Source: Nannobrachium achirus
Taxonomy: Eukaryota; Chordata; Actinopteri; Myctophiformes; Myctophidae
Assembly: GCA_963921795.1 (NCBI GenBank)
Contig: OY997641.1
Coordinates: forward strand, 23,652,033-23,716,032
Length of the DNA stretch: 64,000 bases
Reading direction: 5' to 3'
Below are positions 24,560 to 39,691 of this stretch, piece after piece (within the stretch, counting starts at the first letter, position 1; each line of letters begins with the position of its first letter). The notes beneath the pieces are model-generated. The model did no database searches. It saw nothing but the letters and a program-made list of their open reading frames with translations, and was not told the DNA's origin. The position numbers were made by a program, and so were the translations under genes.

Positions 24560-25078
24560 AGTTGTACAAAACAAGGACTGAGAGATACAGAGATCTCCAT
24601 ATACTGTATGGGTACATATCCGTTTTACATCACACTGACATCACAATGACACAAGCGTGTGACTCGGTGGATGACTTGAATATGAAGATTTCAATGACTG
24701 TACAGCTTTTGCTGAAGAGAACAAGGATCAGTCGAGATCTGAGTTGGCTGAGGCGCAGACAGAGGAGACAAACATAAGACACAAGACCAGGGGAAAAGAG
24801 AGCCAGCTCTGTAAACGTTTTCTTTGTGGATAATGACAAGGGCACTACTGACAACATTGTTTATAGCGAACTCCTTTAGGATAATGGGCATAAAATGGAC
24901 ACACACAGACAGATACAGATATCTCCATATATGGGCATAAATGCACACCATATTATGGTCAAAACGGGACCTATGACAAATGGGGTTTGCATTAAAGGGC
25001 GGGGCATTCATTCCCTATTTACATCATTCCCGAGTATGCCGGTCTCCGACCTAGACACTCAAGGGCGGCCGAGCTTCT
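24560..25078. mobile_element. Family C repeat, degenerate
   Basis: AGATCTCCATATACTGTATGGG and AGATATCTCCATATATGGGC are family C blocks. It ends with CATTCCCGAGTATGCCGGTC, a block also near 32217. Confidence 0.5.
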
Positions 25079-27069
<1,991 letters not shown>

Positions 27070-27178
27070 TTAGGACTATATTGTCCTAGCTTGTGTCTTT
27101 CTCCTGTGCTTTCCAATAAGCCAGAAATGCCCAAAAGGCCATCTCTGTCTCTAACTGTTAACTGACAACAATCATGTC

Positions 27179-27478
27179 TTAAAGGAGTAGTTCACCCCCA
27201 AAATGACTTTTTTTCTATTGATTAGTTACGCCATGGAGACTAGAGTTCAATAATATTTTTAGGTTTTTGTCGCATTCCTAAGAAAAAAATGTGATAACAA
27301 TAAATTTACTCCCATTCGTTCCGGATGGGGACCCGTTTCGAAACTCAATGGGGGTAAATTTACTCGAATAAAAATGTTGTCTTGTGACAAAAAACAAAAA
27401 ATATTATTGAACTCTAGTCTCCATGGCATGAGTAATCAATAGAAAAAGAGTCATTTTGGGGGTGAACTACTCCTTTAA
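27179..27478. mobile_element. Palindromic miniature element flanked by TTAA
   Basis: The inverted arms begin TTAAAGGAGTAGTTCACCCC and end GGTGAACTACTCCTTTAA. The arms extend over most of the 300 bases, with a GC-richer centre. TTAA flanks are typical of piggyBac-type target sites. No transposase. Confidence 0.85.
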
Positions 27479-28198
<720 letters not shown>

Positions 28199-28544
28199 TT
28201 TGACATTTTATGTTTATAGTTTTTTTTTTTACATTGAACTTTAATTTTATTATGGAAAAGAAAGAGGGTCCTCCTTGCCCAAATGACGAGAAGATTGATT
28301 GATTGAAGATTGACTGATTGATTTAATGATTGATTGACACACAGGCAAGCCGAGACACTGCATTACCGCTCGCTGGGGCAGTACGCCGTCACCGGGACAA
28401 TGCAAGACAACGTAGTTCGGCCTCAGGACGACGCCCGATAGCTCTATATCCATGACAGATCAACTTCTTCATTGTGCCTCACTGTAGACGTCATAGGTGA
28501 CTGACGCCACATGAGATCTAGTATGAGATCTACTTGAGCTATTG
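28199..28544. other. USP43 intron: no gene seen
   Basis: Contains a GATTGATTGAAGATTGA-type short array around 28293-28337 and a GC-richer segment to 28440; not identified. Confidence 0.35.
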
Positions 28545-29115
28545 CAATCATAGGTCGCAACTTAAGTTTACTATGAGAAACGTCACAGCTTGTCCGCGTG
28601 TAGACGTGTACACAATTTTACAGTCGATGGGTTTGCCACTCTGACATCATGCTCTGATGTCACTGTGATGTCCGGCACACACTTATCCACGTATGACATC
28701 ACACAACCCGATATCACAGGTGATATCACCTATGTAAAAGTCCATATATGGTTATTCCCCACAATCCCTTTTATGCCCATATCTGAAGATCCCTGATGTC
28801 ATCGAAATATATATCCCTGGCCAGATGGCCAAGACATGGCCCATATCTGTGTGGCTGGTTCAGATAGGGATCTGTATGGGCATAAAATATATTCTGTGGT
28901 TGTGATGTCATGGGAACCACTCTAACAGAATCCCGTTTATGCCCATATATGGAGTTCCCTGATGTCATCAATATTAAGCCCATATCTAACAGGACTTCAT
29001 ATGGGAATGCCCATATATGGAGGAAGACAGCCCATATCTGTGTGGCTGGTTCAGACAGGGATCTCCATTTATGGGTAACTGGTCCGATGTCGTCCTGAGG
29101 CGTCTTACTAGTTAT
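28545..29115 (+). mobile_element. Family C repeat, long copy
   Basis: It starts near CATAGGTCGCAACTTAAGTT and ends near CCTGAGGCGTCTTACTAG. Blocks are shared in order with 48675-49075 (ACGTCACAGCTTGTC, GATGTCACTGTGATGTCCGG, GGCCAAGACATGGCCCATAT). The element ends only about 45 bases before a USP43 exon. Confidence 0.7.
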
Positions 29116-29160
29116 ACCCTGTCTTCTTGTTCACAGTGTCTTGTCATGGTGTCTTTCTAG

Positions 29161-29264
29161 AATGCCAGAGTGCTGTTTAATATTCGCGTGGTGGGAGGCT
29201 CAGCGTCCTACAGCTACCTGTCACCTCAAGACGGTCGGCCACTACACCACCCTGCCGTGGACAG
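29161..29264 (+). CDS. usp43: USP43 exon: IRVVG segment
   Basis: The exon is bounded by TTTCTAG and GTGAGT. It starts in phase 0 with NARVLFNIRVVGGSASYSYL and continues SPQDGRPLHHPAVD plus two bases of an Arg codon. Human USP43 has the corresponding FSIRVVG...SYLSPKDSRPL segment. The family C insertion just upstream leaves only a short acceptor region. Confidence 0.92.
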
Positions 29265-29857
29265 GTGAGTTCAGCTTAGATAGACACTCAGCTTTTTAGA
29301 AAACATTTGACTATTTATGGTTTATCTGACCGGGGAAGACACAAATGCATTTTGACAAACGTGACAAACTGAATACACCAGTCACAGGTTGAAGTCCCTT
29401 TCTACGTATCCCCTGGTGTGTTTAAAATCCTTTGAAAAATCACTGCTCAATAAAAGTACATGTATAAGTTTGATCCTCCATAATTTGCGTAATCTAATGA
29501 GTATCCAGACTATGCACAAAGAACTTATAAGAAACACAAATCTCCACAAAAACATAACAAGCCAGTAACGTCCCCACTGCTGATGTGTCAGGGATGGGGG
29601 GGAGCACTTATTTTGTATCTGTAAAAAAGGTAATGTAGTCTGCACATCATTTACATGGTTCCTACAGAAATATGGAAGCGGAATGGAATTAGATTCAAGT
29701 AATTTCCAGTTCTCGATAAGTATGGAAAAAAGAAAATAGAAAGAGAAAAAATACGTTTCCAGACAATTGTTTTCCTGCAAAATATTTACCAATTTGAGAG
29801 AGAGCCGATCAGAACAGCTTGAATGTTGTTAAAAAATCACACCCGTGTGAAGTGGAG

Positions 29858-29859
<2 letters not shown>
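29265..29859. other. USP43 intron: no gene seen
   Basis: AT-rich; the 136-residue minus frame at 29382-29792 is leucine and phenylalanine rich with no identifiable domain, most likely chance. Confidence 0.4.

Positions 29860-29937
<78 letters not shown>
29860..29937. repeat. (TG)n microsatellite
   Basis: About 78 uninterrupted bases of TG. Confidence 0.97.
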
Positions 29938-31719
29938 ATCATGTGTACCGATGTAGCGTTAATGACAGTAATATTAATATCAATATCAATAAAAATATTA
30001 ATATTAAAAATTAAAAATATTTTTTTCACAAAATGATGAAAAACATATTTTTACTTCTCGTTCACTGTTCAAAACGTAGATTCTTTATATTAGCCTAGGC
30101 ATTTAAGATTCCAGTACCAATCACATTGATTCAAAACACACAGAAAGAACGTCAATGTCCACACTGTTTCGCTAAAATATGAAAAAGTGATTTATTATAA
30201 AAATCATAAAATGTACATTCAGACTAGCATAACTATGTCTGATTCTTCAAGCAAAAGATAGATAAATGGGTTCCTAGGGAAGTAGTAGGCATAGTATTTT
30301 AAAACCTGTCAAACTGTACAAAATAGATGGCAGGCTACTGTACATGTTATCCAGTGTTGCATATCGTTTCCCCAAAAACATATAAATCAAAACAATCACC
30401 AAAAGAAAAGAAATGAAAGAAATGAAATAATCGAAGATCATTAAACATTCAATATCTAACCCTACTCTATCTTAGTTGCCATTGACACAATGTAAACACT
30501 GCCTTACTGTGAGAGGTCCGTTTGCACATGCGCGCAGAGAGGATAAGAGGAGAGGGTTGGTTGCTAGCGTAGCAGCCTAGCATGTGCTGGAAGGTCGGCC
30601 ATTGCAGCAGGGCGTTGGCTGTGTCATCGCCATGAGGCCTGACCATGCGGCTTGGATGGAGGCAGCCATCTTTGGAGAGCCACAGGAAGTAGCGTGTGCA
30701 GAGCAGGATGGAGAGGCACAGGAAGTAGCGTGTGCAGAGCAGGATGGAGAGGCACCCCCCCCTGGCTGGAGGAGGCGCTTGCTCAGGAGCAGGAGATCTT
30801 GCTGCTGTTGAGTGGTCTTCACCCACGTCTGTTGTCTTCACCGCTGGAGGGGGAGAGAGCTCGCACGCTCCAAATCTCACTGTCTGGGTATCTGGTTGAT
30901 GTCGTCGTCGGAGTGGGAGAGATAGCGTGCCTCAATCCCACGGACTGGCAGTCCTGATGATGAGTCCGGCAGGACTCTATGTTGAGAGACCAAGTCGTGG
31001 TCACCAGGGCGTGGCAGCCCTTGGTGGCTGAGTAGTCTTTAGCCCTCCTTGTGTGTTGTTGGTTCAGTGATTTTTTTCAAGAGAGAGAGAGAACCAGGAA
31101 ATGGTCTTTTAAAGTCCAGAGGTGTGGCCTCTCTGTTAGGCCTGCATGAGGAGGAGTTTGGAGCAAAGATCTCTGTCACCTCCCTGTTCTTAAATGAAGT
31201 CAAATTAAAACTCCTATCAACATTCTGAGGAAAAGTGATTTCCTACATTTGACCAGATATTTGTAATCATCATTATTTTAGACACGTGGAGGTATCAAGC
31301 ATCATTGTTTTATATCGTTCAGAGGGCAGATGGGTTAAAAAGTTAAATAACCAAAGAAATACATATTCGTACATGTTAAAATCAATGCATAGTTGATGTA
31401 CATCGTGTTAGAATACAACACATATGTTCATGTTATGGAATGTTATTTCATTAAGCTTTAATTCGCCGCATTCCATGATTCATGATCTTCTACATGTGGT
31501 CTGAGAGGCTCAGTACTGTGTGCACATGAAGAGAAGAGACCCTGGCAGGATGTCCCTTATCTTGATCGGCAGGGTAATAAAACACTATACTGGCACTTTG
31601 GAATGTGGTGTTGGGTGACACCATGGAGTAGACAGTCAATATCTCTTTTGGGGGAAGAAGGGTACATTCAACCGGTCCTAACACAAAGGGTCCATTTGGT
31701 TGAATATGAGTTATGAATA
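29938..31719. other. USP43 intron; 36-bp duplication at 30685-30756
   Basis: A 36-base unit starting GGAAGTAGCGTGTGCAGAGC is present twice in tandem. The surrounding GC-richer stretch 30520-31150 contains frames up to 137 residues on both strands but no domain that I recognise. It could be a repeat or a decayed non-coding element. Confidence 0.4.
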
Positions 31720-32240
31720 CAATTCATAACTGTTCATAATTTGTCGTGTCCATATCTAGCGTTCAGGCTACACCGATTTTTGTGACATTTGAAGAAAATA
31801 TGTAGGAAAAGGAGCAAAAAGTGTTTTGGAGAAAATTCAAGATGGCGGAAAATCTATCATGGCGCAAATGGGCGTGGCCTATATGGGGAGATGCGTCATG
31901 ACCCAAGGAATCCAGGGAAAAAATATTTTTAATTTTCCGACCTACGGTTCAAGAGTTACAGGCCAAAACGTAAAGTGGGGTGTTATGGCGCCACCATGCG
32001 GCCAAATGACACAATTATTTTTTATTTAATCCTTGAAATCATTATGAACCTCCTCTCCAAGTCTTGAAACTCTAGCCCCTATGGTTTGCGAGAGACAAAT
32101 AATTGAATGTGAGTTTTTGCGATTCCCATTATAAGTCAATGGGGAAAATTAATTCACTAATAAATTAATATCAATTAAACTATAGAACCTTTCTCTTAGA
32201 AAAGTAATAGCCCACGATTCCCGAGTAAGCCGGTCGATTT
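31720..32240. mobile_element. Dispersed repeat with GGCGCCACCATG block (family B-like)
   Basis: Blocks TGTTATGGCGCCACCATGCG and CAAGATGGCGG, plus a CATTATAAGTCAATGGGG stretch, belong to the same type of repeat as families A and B (both carry a GTTATAGCGCCACCATG-like block). The end CGATTCCCGAGTAAGCCGG is also found near 25026. Not classified. Confidence 0.45.
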
Positions 32241-32485
32241 GACATATGGCGCGAGTGTGTGGTGGCAAAACTGTGGGACTAGTGGCGTGCCGAAGTTTAG
32301 GAAGTTCAGGCTACATACACACAGACAGACACACACACACACACACAGACCCACACAGCCACGTATAGGGAGCCTGTGCTTCACACAGCTCCAAAAAATA
32401 AGTATGATGTATGACAAAATGCACAATTCTACCTCTACATCAGTCTGCAAAACAGTTCTGAACATTTATGACTTATCATTGTGTA

Positions 32486-32693
32486 GCTCAGTCAGTAGAG
32501 CTGTCGCCCTAGGACCACAAGGTCATGGATACAATCCCGGGCACCACCATCTCAGCGTATGAGCAGCACGACTTGGGTGCTAGTCATGCGGCAAGTACTG
32601 GGAGCTGATGGTAGGTGTGGAGCTCCACCTCAGCAGTCCGTCTCCCAGGGGTCTAGCACATTGTAACGGGGACAGACTCCCACTTGATCTGTT
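32486..32693 (+). mobile_element. tRNA-headed SINE-like element, left copy of inverted pair
   Basis: The head GTAGCTCAGTCAGTAGAGC is a Pol III A box of tRNA type and GGTCATGGATACAATCC a B box. A body of about 130 bases follows, with GGAGCTGATGGTAGGTGTGG and GTAACGGGGACAGACTCC. The anticodon arm is degenerate, so it is not a working tRNA. Confidence 0.7.
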
Positions 32694-32985
32694 GATCAGA
32701 TTTTTGTTTGTTTGTTTCTAGAGTAACCCCAAAACCCCCCTAAGTCCATTGAGTTCAATGGATGGATGGTGCAAGCTTGAGGATTGGTCAAGCTTCACGT
32801 GACATCACATAATATAAATAGGCCACCACACTTGCAATTACACAGAATTGCACCTTTCTAGCTCTGGAATAGTACCAAATCCAGAAATCCTTGACCAAAT
32901 GAGTTACATTTTATGCAGTAATATTAATTACATACTGTACATAGATAAGTAGGTCGGGAGTGGCTTATTGTCGGTATCAGCCGGT

Positions 32986-33190
32986 AACACACGGGAGTCT
33001 GTCCCCGTTACAATGCGCTAGACCCCTGGGAGATGGACTGCTGAGGTGGAGCGCCACACCTACCATCAGCTCCCAGTACTGCCGCACAGCTTGCCAATCC
33101 GTGCTACTCATACGCTGTGTTGGCGGTGCCCGGAATTGAACCCATGATCTTGTGGTCCAAAGGCAAGAGCTCTACCGACTGAGCTACCTG
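32986..33190 (-). mobile_element. tRNA-headed SINE-like element, inverted copy
   Basis: On the minus strand it reads GTAGCTCAGTCGGTAGAGCT, then ATGGGTTCAATTCCGGGCAC and the same body as 32486-32693. The two copies point at each other with their tails, separated by about 290 bases, so the segment can form a large foldback. Confidence 0.7.
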
Positions 33191-34183
33191 AACAGCATCA
33201 CAAATAATCAAATATTAAGCTTGTCCGAACTTGAGTTGTGCAGACATGGGGTTCCAAGACGCTAGTGCATTTTCTGTAGCACCTTTCTGTATCGATTTAA
33301 TTAAGTTTAGTCTTTTCTTACTTTGCTTATATACTGGTATAGCAGGTACCGGTATATAAAGCAGTGTTAGGAACATCATGGCTCAGTTCTACTAGTAGCT
33401 ATTGCGGTATAAATTCCCAGGGAAGATTTTCTCCTTCTCTCTCTGAAGAGATCTGAAATCTGCAGGGTTTCTTCCCCTTTGGCAGCACAGAGCCCAATAC
33501 GCACTGAAGCCAATCTATGAGTAGGCCTATGGAGATGATGGTGATCACTGATCATACACCAGTTTACCACCAGACACCACTTTTTGACCAGGACAGAGAG
33601 AATCCAGGGAAACAGGCAAACGACTGTGTACTGTGTGTAGTAGCACCTATAGTTTCTCCCTCTTCTTTCTATCTCTTATCCTCTTTCTCAACAGATGATG
33701 GAATGCTGGCATTGTTTTTTTGGTGATATGCTCCCACCTAGTGGTCACAGAGTACCATGTGGTAGCCATCTATTCTACTGTATACTGTTCAATTTACTGC
33801 ATTTGTATTCTGTTGAGGACACTGTTGCGTGTGGATTGTGATTTTGACTTGTACCTTTAGTTGTATTTTGTAAATACTGAAACCTATTTTAGTTTTGCAA
33901 ACTGGCACGTGAATATGAAACGAACTAGAATAGAAACCGCAATAAATCTACCAAAAGATGTGTTAGAATTTGTTGCAATAGCACAGATGATAGGGTCTTT
34001 TTTAGTGTTTAGTAGAGTTTATCAAATGAATAGGTACTAATCAAAATCAGTAAGTAAGCAAACCCATTCGGGAATTTTTAAATCTACTCATTTTGGGACA
34101 CATTTGGCATATTTAGCAACATTTCAAAACTGTAGAGTTGATTTGACCCCTAATCAGCCTGATTTGACCCTAATGTCCCGCAG
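33191..34183. other. USP43 intron: no gene seen
   Basis: No exon, RNA gene or recognised element except the acceptor region of the next exon. Confidence 0.4.
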
Positions 34184-34261
34184 AGCTCTGAAGCTGTGTA
34201 GTTCCGGAGGACCGCCTCACTTGAAGCTGATCATCGAATGGGAACACCGGATTAAAGACTG
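34184..34261 (+). CDS. usp43: USP43 exon: GGPPHxKL segment
   Basis: The exon is bounded by CCCGCAG and GTCAGT. It completes the split Arg codon, then encodes ALKLCSSGGPPHLKLIIEWE followed by HRIKD plus TG. The GGPPH(V/L)KL..EW block matches USP43, and USP31 has a similar one. It belongs to the USP domain insert before the second zinc-ribbon half. Confidence 0.92.
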
Positions 34262-34659
34262 GTCAGTCCAACTACATAAAGCATTGCTGTTGAACAGAAA
34301 ACGTATATCTCCATATTTAATCTTATGTACACCCTCACAGTCACAACACATAAGATGCGAGATCTGCTATTTTCACAATTGGAAAAGTAAGTAAGACAGA
34401 CACAATATCACAGACAGCACAGTTCTAACTCTCTATTCTGTTACAAACACTACTTAGCTAGATAATCACAGCGTTTACTTCCATAATAATGGATTTTTAC
34501 ACGTTTTACAGAGATTTAATTTCTTTGCTAAATAGTTACTATATCGATTTTAAAGCATTGAATCGAACCGTATCATATCGCCATGAATGAACCATTATCG
34601 TCCATGTATCGTATCGTTAACCATGTATCGTGATGCGTATCGTATTGTTGTTAAAACGG
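34262..34659. other. USP43 intron: no gene seen
   Basis: One hairpin arm (GAGATCTGCTATTTTCAC) lies at 34359-34376. Confidence 0.4.
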
Positions 34660-34960
34660 TTCATCCCTACCTGTCAGGGTACCCCCTTATGCCCATATAT
34701 GGAGATCCTCAGGATCCAGGCCCTAACTTGCCAAGGCCCTGCTTGGCTTTACTAATTAACAGCCCGTATATGGAGATCCCTGTACCAATGTCATCAATAT
34801 TAAGGACATATCTGGGAATGCCCATATTTGGTAATGCCTATAATATGGGCATGTCTTTACATAACATTGTTGACTATCATGCTGGGGTCTCCATATGGGT
34901 AACTGGTCCGATATGAGTGAGGTCGCATGTCGCCCTGAGGCGTCTTACTAGTGCTTTATA
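34660..34960. mobile_element. Family C repeat
   Basis: CCCATATATGGAGATCCTCAGG, GTATATGGAGATCCCTGTACCA and the end GTCGCATGTCGCCCTGAGGC with GTCTTACTAG are family C blocks. Confidence 0.6.
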
Positions 34961-35505
34961 CATAGTATATGTATACCGTCCCAGAAAAATTGAAGAAAAT
35001 CTTATACTACTAACAATCTACTAACGATCCGAGGTAGCGTTATTGGACACGCAGGAGGAGGGGCTGGGAGCATATGGACTGCAATAGCCTTTTTCATGTG
35101 ATAATGTGGTGTCCGAGGTGAAGGCTTATGTATGGCTATTGAGGTAATAATGACCACTGGTCATGGAGTTTTGAAGTAGTTCACAATTCACACATACAGT
35201 ATATATGTTACAGCGATTATTTCATTTGGTGACCACACACGTATACATACGTATATAGTATATACACACGCGCATGTGCAGTGCACGTGCCGTGCATGTG
35301 GAAGGGAATAATTATGGTACACCCTCTGAAAAAACCTTGAACACACCACTGTATTTGAACCATGCCATGATAAAAACAATAGCATCTGACGGCTCATTGT
35401 GTTTGTTTCGGAGCAGCAGTGGGGAGTGTGAAAAAAGGCAGGAGGCATACACATATACATCAATTTCACATTGAGCATTTTGAACTGTTGTGTTGTGGAG
35501 CGCAG
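34961..35505. other. USP43 intron: no gene seen
   Basis: Unique-looking DNA leading to the acceptor GGAGCGCAG. Confidence 0.4.
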
Positions 35506-35635
35506 CCTGTTCGGCAACATCCAGGAGGAGGTGGTGAAGGATGCAGAGAGTGTGAGGAACCAGCAGCAGCAGCATGTCCAGCAGTACAGCTGTACCCTGG
35601 ACGAGTGCTTCCAGCTCTACACCAAAGAGGAACAG
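35506..35635 (+). CDS. usp43: USP43 exon: start of the zinc-ribbon/finger region
   Basis: The exon is bounded by GAGCGCAG and GTACTG. It completes a Cys codon, then encodes LFGNIQEEVVKDAESVRNQQ, QQHVQQYSCT and LDECFQLYTKEEQ, ending in phase 0. SCTLDECFQxYTKEEQ is the conserved approach to the second CxxC of the USP finger domain in USP43. Confidence 0.93.
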
Positions 35636-35696
35636 GTACTGTCAACTAACACAAGCCCATTGATATTAGTCTTTATGCCTGTGTCCCCTCCTAGAT

Positions 35697-35753
35697 ACAC
35701 ACACACACGCGTGCACACACACACACACACACACGCACGCACGCACGTACGCA

Positions 35754-35785
<32 letters not shown>

Positions 35786-35793
35786 CACACACA
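35697..35793. repeat. Compound (CA)n/(CACG)n microsatellite
   Basis: CA dinucleotides surround a CACG and TACG array. Plus and minus frames over it are artefacts. Confidence 0.95.
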
Positions 35794-36654
35794 CGTTACG
35801 CATCACTGAACAGTTACACATCATTGACATATTGAGGGGCCTCTCTCTACACAACACAGAACCAAAGTAATTTCACTTAGACCCATGGGGACACCACAAA
35901 TGCAACAAATATCACTGTTGCAGATTCCAAATTGGAATTGCTTCAGTTCTTCCCATAGTTATCGTTACAAAATGTGAAAGGTTGAACCGTCGTAGAAACA
36001 CTATTTACCCCCACATTTCCATGGGTCCTGACAGTTGCACCCCATGACTGACTGGAGCGCCCCTTTCTAGTTCAACCCTGTTACTTTTCACAATGACAGC
36101 GGCTTGCATAACTAGAACCAAGTCAGTTAATGGACACTGACAGTGTACTAATCATCCACCCAGGCACCCACACACTTCCCTATACTGCAGCCTATTAGGC
36201 AGCAGGACTGACTGCTAAATACATACTGATGAGCTAAGAGTTGATGAGTCATGAATGTCTTTCACTCTGTGCCGTCCATTTACAGCAATTACAGACGGCC
36301 TTATCAAGAACGTTTGTACAAAAGTGCAAGGTTTACTGCCATGAATGCTCAGTATGAGGCCTTCTGTTTATTGGGCAAAGCAGTAATCATGTTCATAAAG
36401 AATATATGAGTTCACGCTGTATATTGTTTATACACGCAGAGACAGATCAGATGACTGAAGTCACAGACTGCCCACCCATCTTGTTTTATTAGGATTGTAG
36501 AGAGCCAGGAAGTTGAGACAGAGCGAGGGCATATCTAACATAGATGGACATGTCATGGATGTTACGATTGCGCCCATAGCCAAAAGTGCACCGTTTTTAT
36601 TATGTTTGGGGCAATCGGTGTCGGAGGGGTACTATTTCTACATTGCAGTATTGA
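35794..36654. other. USP43 intron: no gene seen
   Basis: No coding or element features recognised. Confidence 0.4.
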
Positions 36655-36658
36655 TAAC

Positions 36659-37690
36659 AGTGGTGGAAGAAGTACTCACATTTCTTACTTCAGTATCAAT
36701 TCTGCAATGTAGAAATTACGTTAAGTAAACGTCCGGAATTCAAAATCTACTTGAGTAAAAGTACAAAAGTATTGGTATCAAAATGTACTTAAAGGGATAT
36801 AACACTTTCAAAAAAACCTTTGGTAATTTTATCATCTAATCAGGCTTTTATGAATACCCTGAACAGTTTTTAATTAGCTTGATTTAATATTTAGATATTT
36901 GATGTAAATGTTACCAGGCCCTCCAGGCCCAGGGCCTCTCCCCACACACACCCATTGTAACTTCAAACTTCATTTTAACCATGATAGATTCATTAAAAAC
37001 ACCCATTATCTTTTCTGGTGACTCATAATACCATCCTAATACGTGAGCAGACCGTGTTTTTTCCATCACTTTTTTCATTTATTTTTAATAATATTTTTTT
37101 TGAATTTCATTTTTTCCATTTGACCAAATAATTATTAAAAATAAATGAAAAAAGTTATCGAAAAAACACGGCCTGCTCACGTATTAGGAGGGTAGTATGA
37201 GTAACCAGAAAAAAATAATGGGTGTTTTTAATGAATCTATCATGGTTAAAATGGAGTTTGAAGTTACAATGGGTGTGTATGTGGAGAGAGGCCCTACCAC
37301 TGCTCCCTGTTGAAAGTGGAATATCCCTTTAAAGTACCAAAAGTAGAAAGTACTTGTTATGTTAGCTCAACATAACAACATAACATAGTACTTGTTATGT
37401 TAGCTCATTGTGAGCTTGTAGATCAACTATTTTCAAATGGCCGAAATATACATACTGTAGGGCTGAAGTGGGTAATGTATGTTTTGTAATAAATCCAAAT
37501 CTACAAAGTAACTAGTAACTAAAGTTTTCAAATAATTGTAGTGGAGTAAAAGTACAATATTTGCCTCTGAGATGTAGTGGAGTAGAAATAAAAGTATTGG
37601 AAATTGGAAATACTCCAGTAAAGTACAAATACCCCAAAATTGTACTTAAGTACAGTACTTAAGTAATTGTAATCCTTATTACTGTGGCCG
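36659..37690. mobile_element. AAGTACTT-rich dispersed element, split by a TTAA palindrome
   Basis: The left part starts CAGTGGTGGAAGAAGTACTC and contains AGTAAAAGTACAAAAGTATT; the right part (37333-37690) contains GTGGAGTAAAAGTACAA and ends TTAAGTACAGTACTTAAGTA. This resembles a widespread fish repeat. A related fragment is at 41025-41095. Confidence 0.6.
36789..37332. mobile_element. Palindromic element flanked by TTAA
   Basis: The arms start TTAAAGGGATATAACACTTTC and end GGAATATCCCTTTAA. Inner arms such as ATGGTTAAAATGGAGTTTGA mirror CAAACTTCATTTTAACCAT. It is about 544 bases with an AT-rich centre and is nested inside the AAGTACTT-rich element. Confidence 0.8.
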
Positions 37691-39283
37691 GGTCTAGTAA
37701 TATTGTTCATCTCCCATTACTGTTGATGTGTTATGTTGTGTTAATCTTTTAGTGTATCCTCTTCTAAGACACATCAAAAGGACATTACAAACTGCTTGAT
37801 AGATGGATCGGACTATACCAATGTGCTTTGTTGCATGGTCTCTGTGAAGGTTGGCTGGATGGTCAGGCTCCACACATTTCTTTTTTACATCCCCAAAGAA
37901 ATCTGTGCAGGATAATTCAAATGGCAAACCCAGGCAAAATAATAATTCATCTGGCCAAAAACAAAGTTCCAAAAATACAAAACAGAAATGAACACTTGAC
38001 GTTGACCTTTAACTCCATATCCTCATTAAAAATTGTTTCTGGGAACTATAGTACTGTGTGCTGACCTTTCTTCTCTTGCTTAAGTACATTATGAACTCTT
38101 GGGGGATGTATAGAGTTTATAGAGTGAACAGGCGGGCTTTGACATTACATTTTTAAGACACACCATTGAGTGAAAATGTCCAAGGCACTGCCACGTTTTC
38201 ATGGTTAGCCTAACTAAGTGTTTTAGAATGTAAGTGATGTTCAGTATTCCTACTGCTGTTTCCACCTTGTGGAAATGAAGGATGAGGCCAGAAATCATAC
38301 AGGCATCTTGATACATACTGTAATAACACTGCTGTTGTGATGTTTTGCCGCCACCTTGTGGAAATGTAATGATGGGGCAGGACGGCAGGTAAAAGGTGTC
38401 AACCAATTCATAGGCAATCTCCCACATGTCGAGTGGGAGACTGGAGTTCTATCTAAGCTCTGGTCTAAATCACTACACCAGCACTATTTTACCCCACTGA
38501 TTTTGAAGATAGAAGTTAAAGAACTTTATTCTGAAATACAATTGCCTGACAGGAAATGTCCCCCACTTCTCAGTCCTTGTGAGTGTTACAGTAGCGATAT
38601 GGCACGTGTCCTTGGGGCTGTTTGGAATTGGGAATTGGCATAGTCATTTTCATTAATCTAGCACTTATCTGGACTGAAAAGGAGAGGGGGACAATTCCTG
38701 GCAGGCAAATATGTTCCTTATTGGAGCTTTTAGTTTTTTCTTCCTTTTTTTATGTTTTTTCATACGTCAGGGCAATAATGTTTCTGCACTGTCAAATAGT
38801 CCTACATATACTCTAAGATAGCATCAAAGTATCGATATTGTGAGACTTCTGCGATGTTTTCTAATTTGCCCAAATGCAGACAGAAACCCTGTGGAGCTTC
38901 ATTATTCAGTGTTGCTATTTACTTCCTATCTTAAGACCCACTGCTCTGTTTGCACACAATCACACACATTTTGCGGCGCTATCATACACATATTCTTGTC
39001 ACACTCTTTTACACACATGCACTCACCCTGGACACAAAGCAAGTCACAGTCCATTTGCGTTTCCACAACGAGGCTTTTGAAGGCGAGATAGTCAAAGCTC
39101 TCAGCAGGAGACTGCCAACAGCTCGGCTCAGTCTGCAGGCTGGTTTTTCCCAATTATTTCTCTCAGTGTCCTTCATCTGATCATCATGACAATAATAAGA
39201 AGACCAAGCCCTTTTGTTCCAGGATGATCACTGACCAACACTAGGCCTTCCAATGTTAGCACACAATTCGTGCATGAAAACCA
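37691..39283. other. USP43 intron: no gene seen
   Basis: Doublet CCACCTTGTGGAAATG occurs at 38262 and 38351. No exon was recognised. Confidence 0.4.
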
Positions 39284-39487
39284 TATTGTCACTGTCGGGC
39301 AGAAACCTTGTATCTCCAAGTTTCGCAAAGTAAAGCACTGCTTCATCATATGGCCATCGCACAAAAGTTGTGTGCGAGGCACTGTGTGCTTGTAGATCAG
39401 CTGTTTTCACTAGTTTAAATCATTTTAAAAATGATATATAAACAAACGGTTTTGGACATACAAGGTTTCCACCCGACAACGACGATA
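39284..39487. mobile_element. Family D miniature element
   Basis: Termini are ATTGTCACTGTCGGGCAGAAACC at the left and GGTTTCCACCCGACAACGACGAT at the right. Inside is one hairpin arm (TGTGTGCTTGTAGATCAGCTGTTTTCAC); the other arm is missing. Confidence 0.7.
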
Positions 39488-39611
39488 TGTTTAATATACA
39501 TGAGGCCCCTGACAATTTTAGAGAAAACTGCTGCGCTCTTTGTTTTAGTTTAGCTGCAGGTGCTGAGGCCCCCTACAATTTACAAGATTATGTACTGTAT
39601 ATTATTTTGAC

Positions 39612-39690
39612 CCTTTCTCTCTGTCTCCCCCTCTCTCCCTCTCTCCCTCTCTCCCTTTATCTCTCTCTCTCCCTCTCTCTCTCTCTTTCA
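39612..39690. repeat. Pyrimidine-rich (CTCTC)n tract before an exon
   Basis: Low-complexity CT tract immediately upstream of the acceptor at 39691, probably serving as its polypyrimidine tract. Confidence 0.9.
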
Positions 39691-39691
39691 G

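Noticed and set aside
32486-32560. Possible tRNA gene
   Set aside because: A and B boxes are present, but the anticodon arm and acceptor stem do not pair and a second copy with the same non-tRNA body is found inverted; a SINE-like element fits better.
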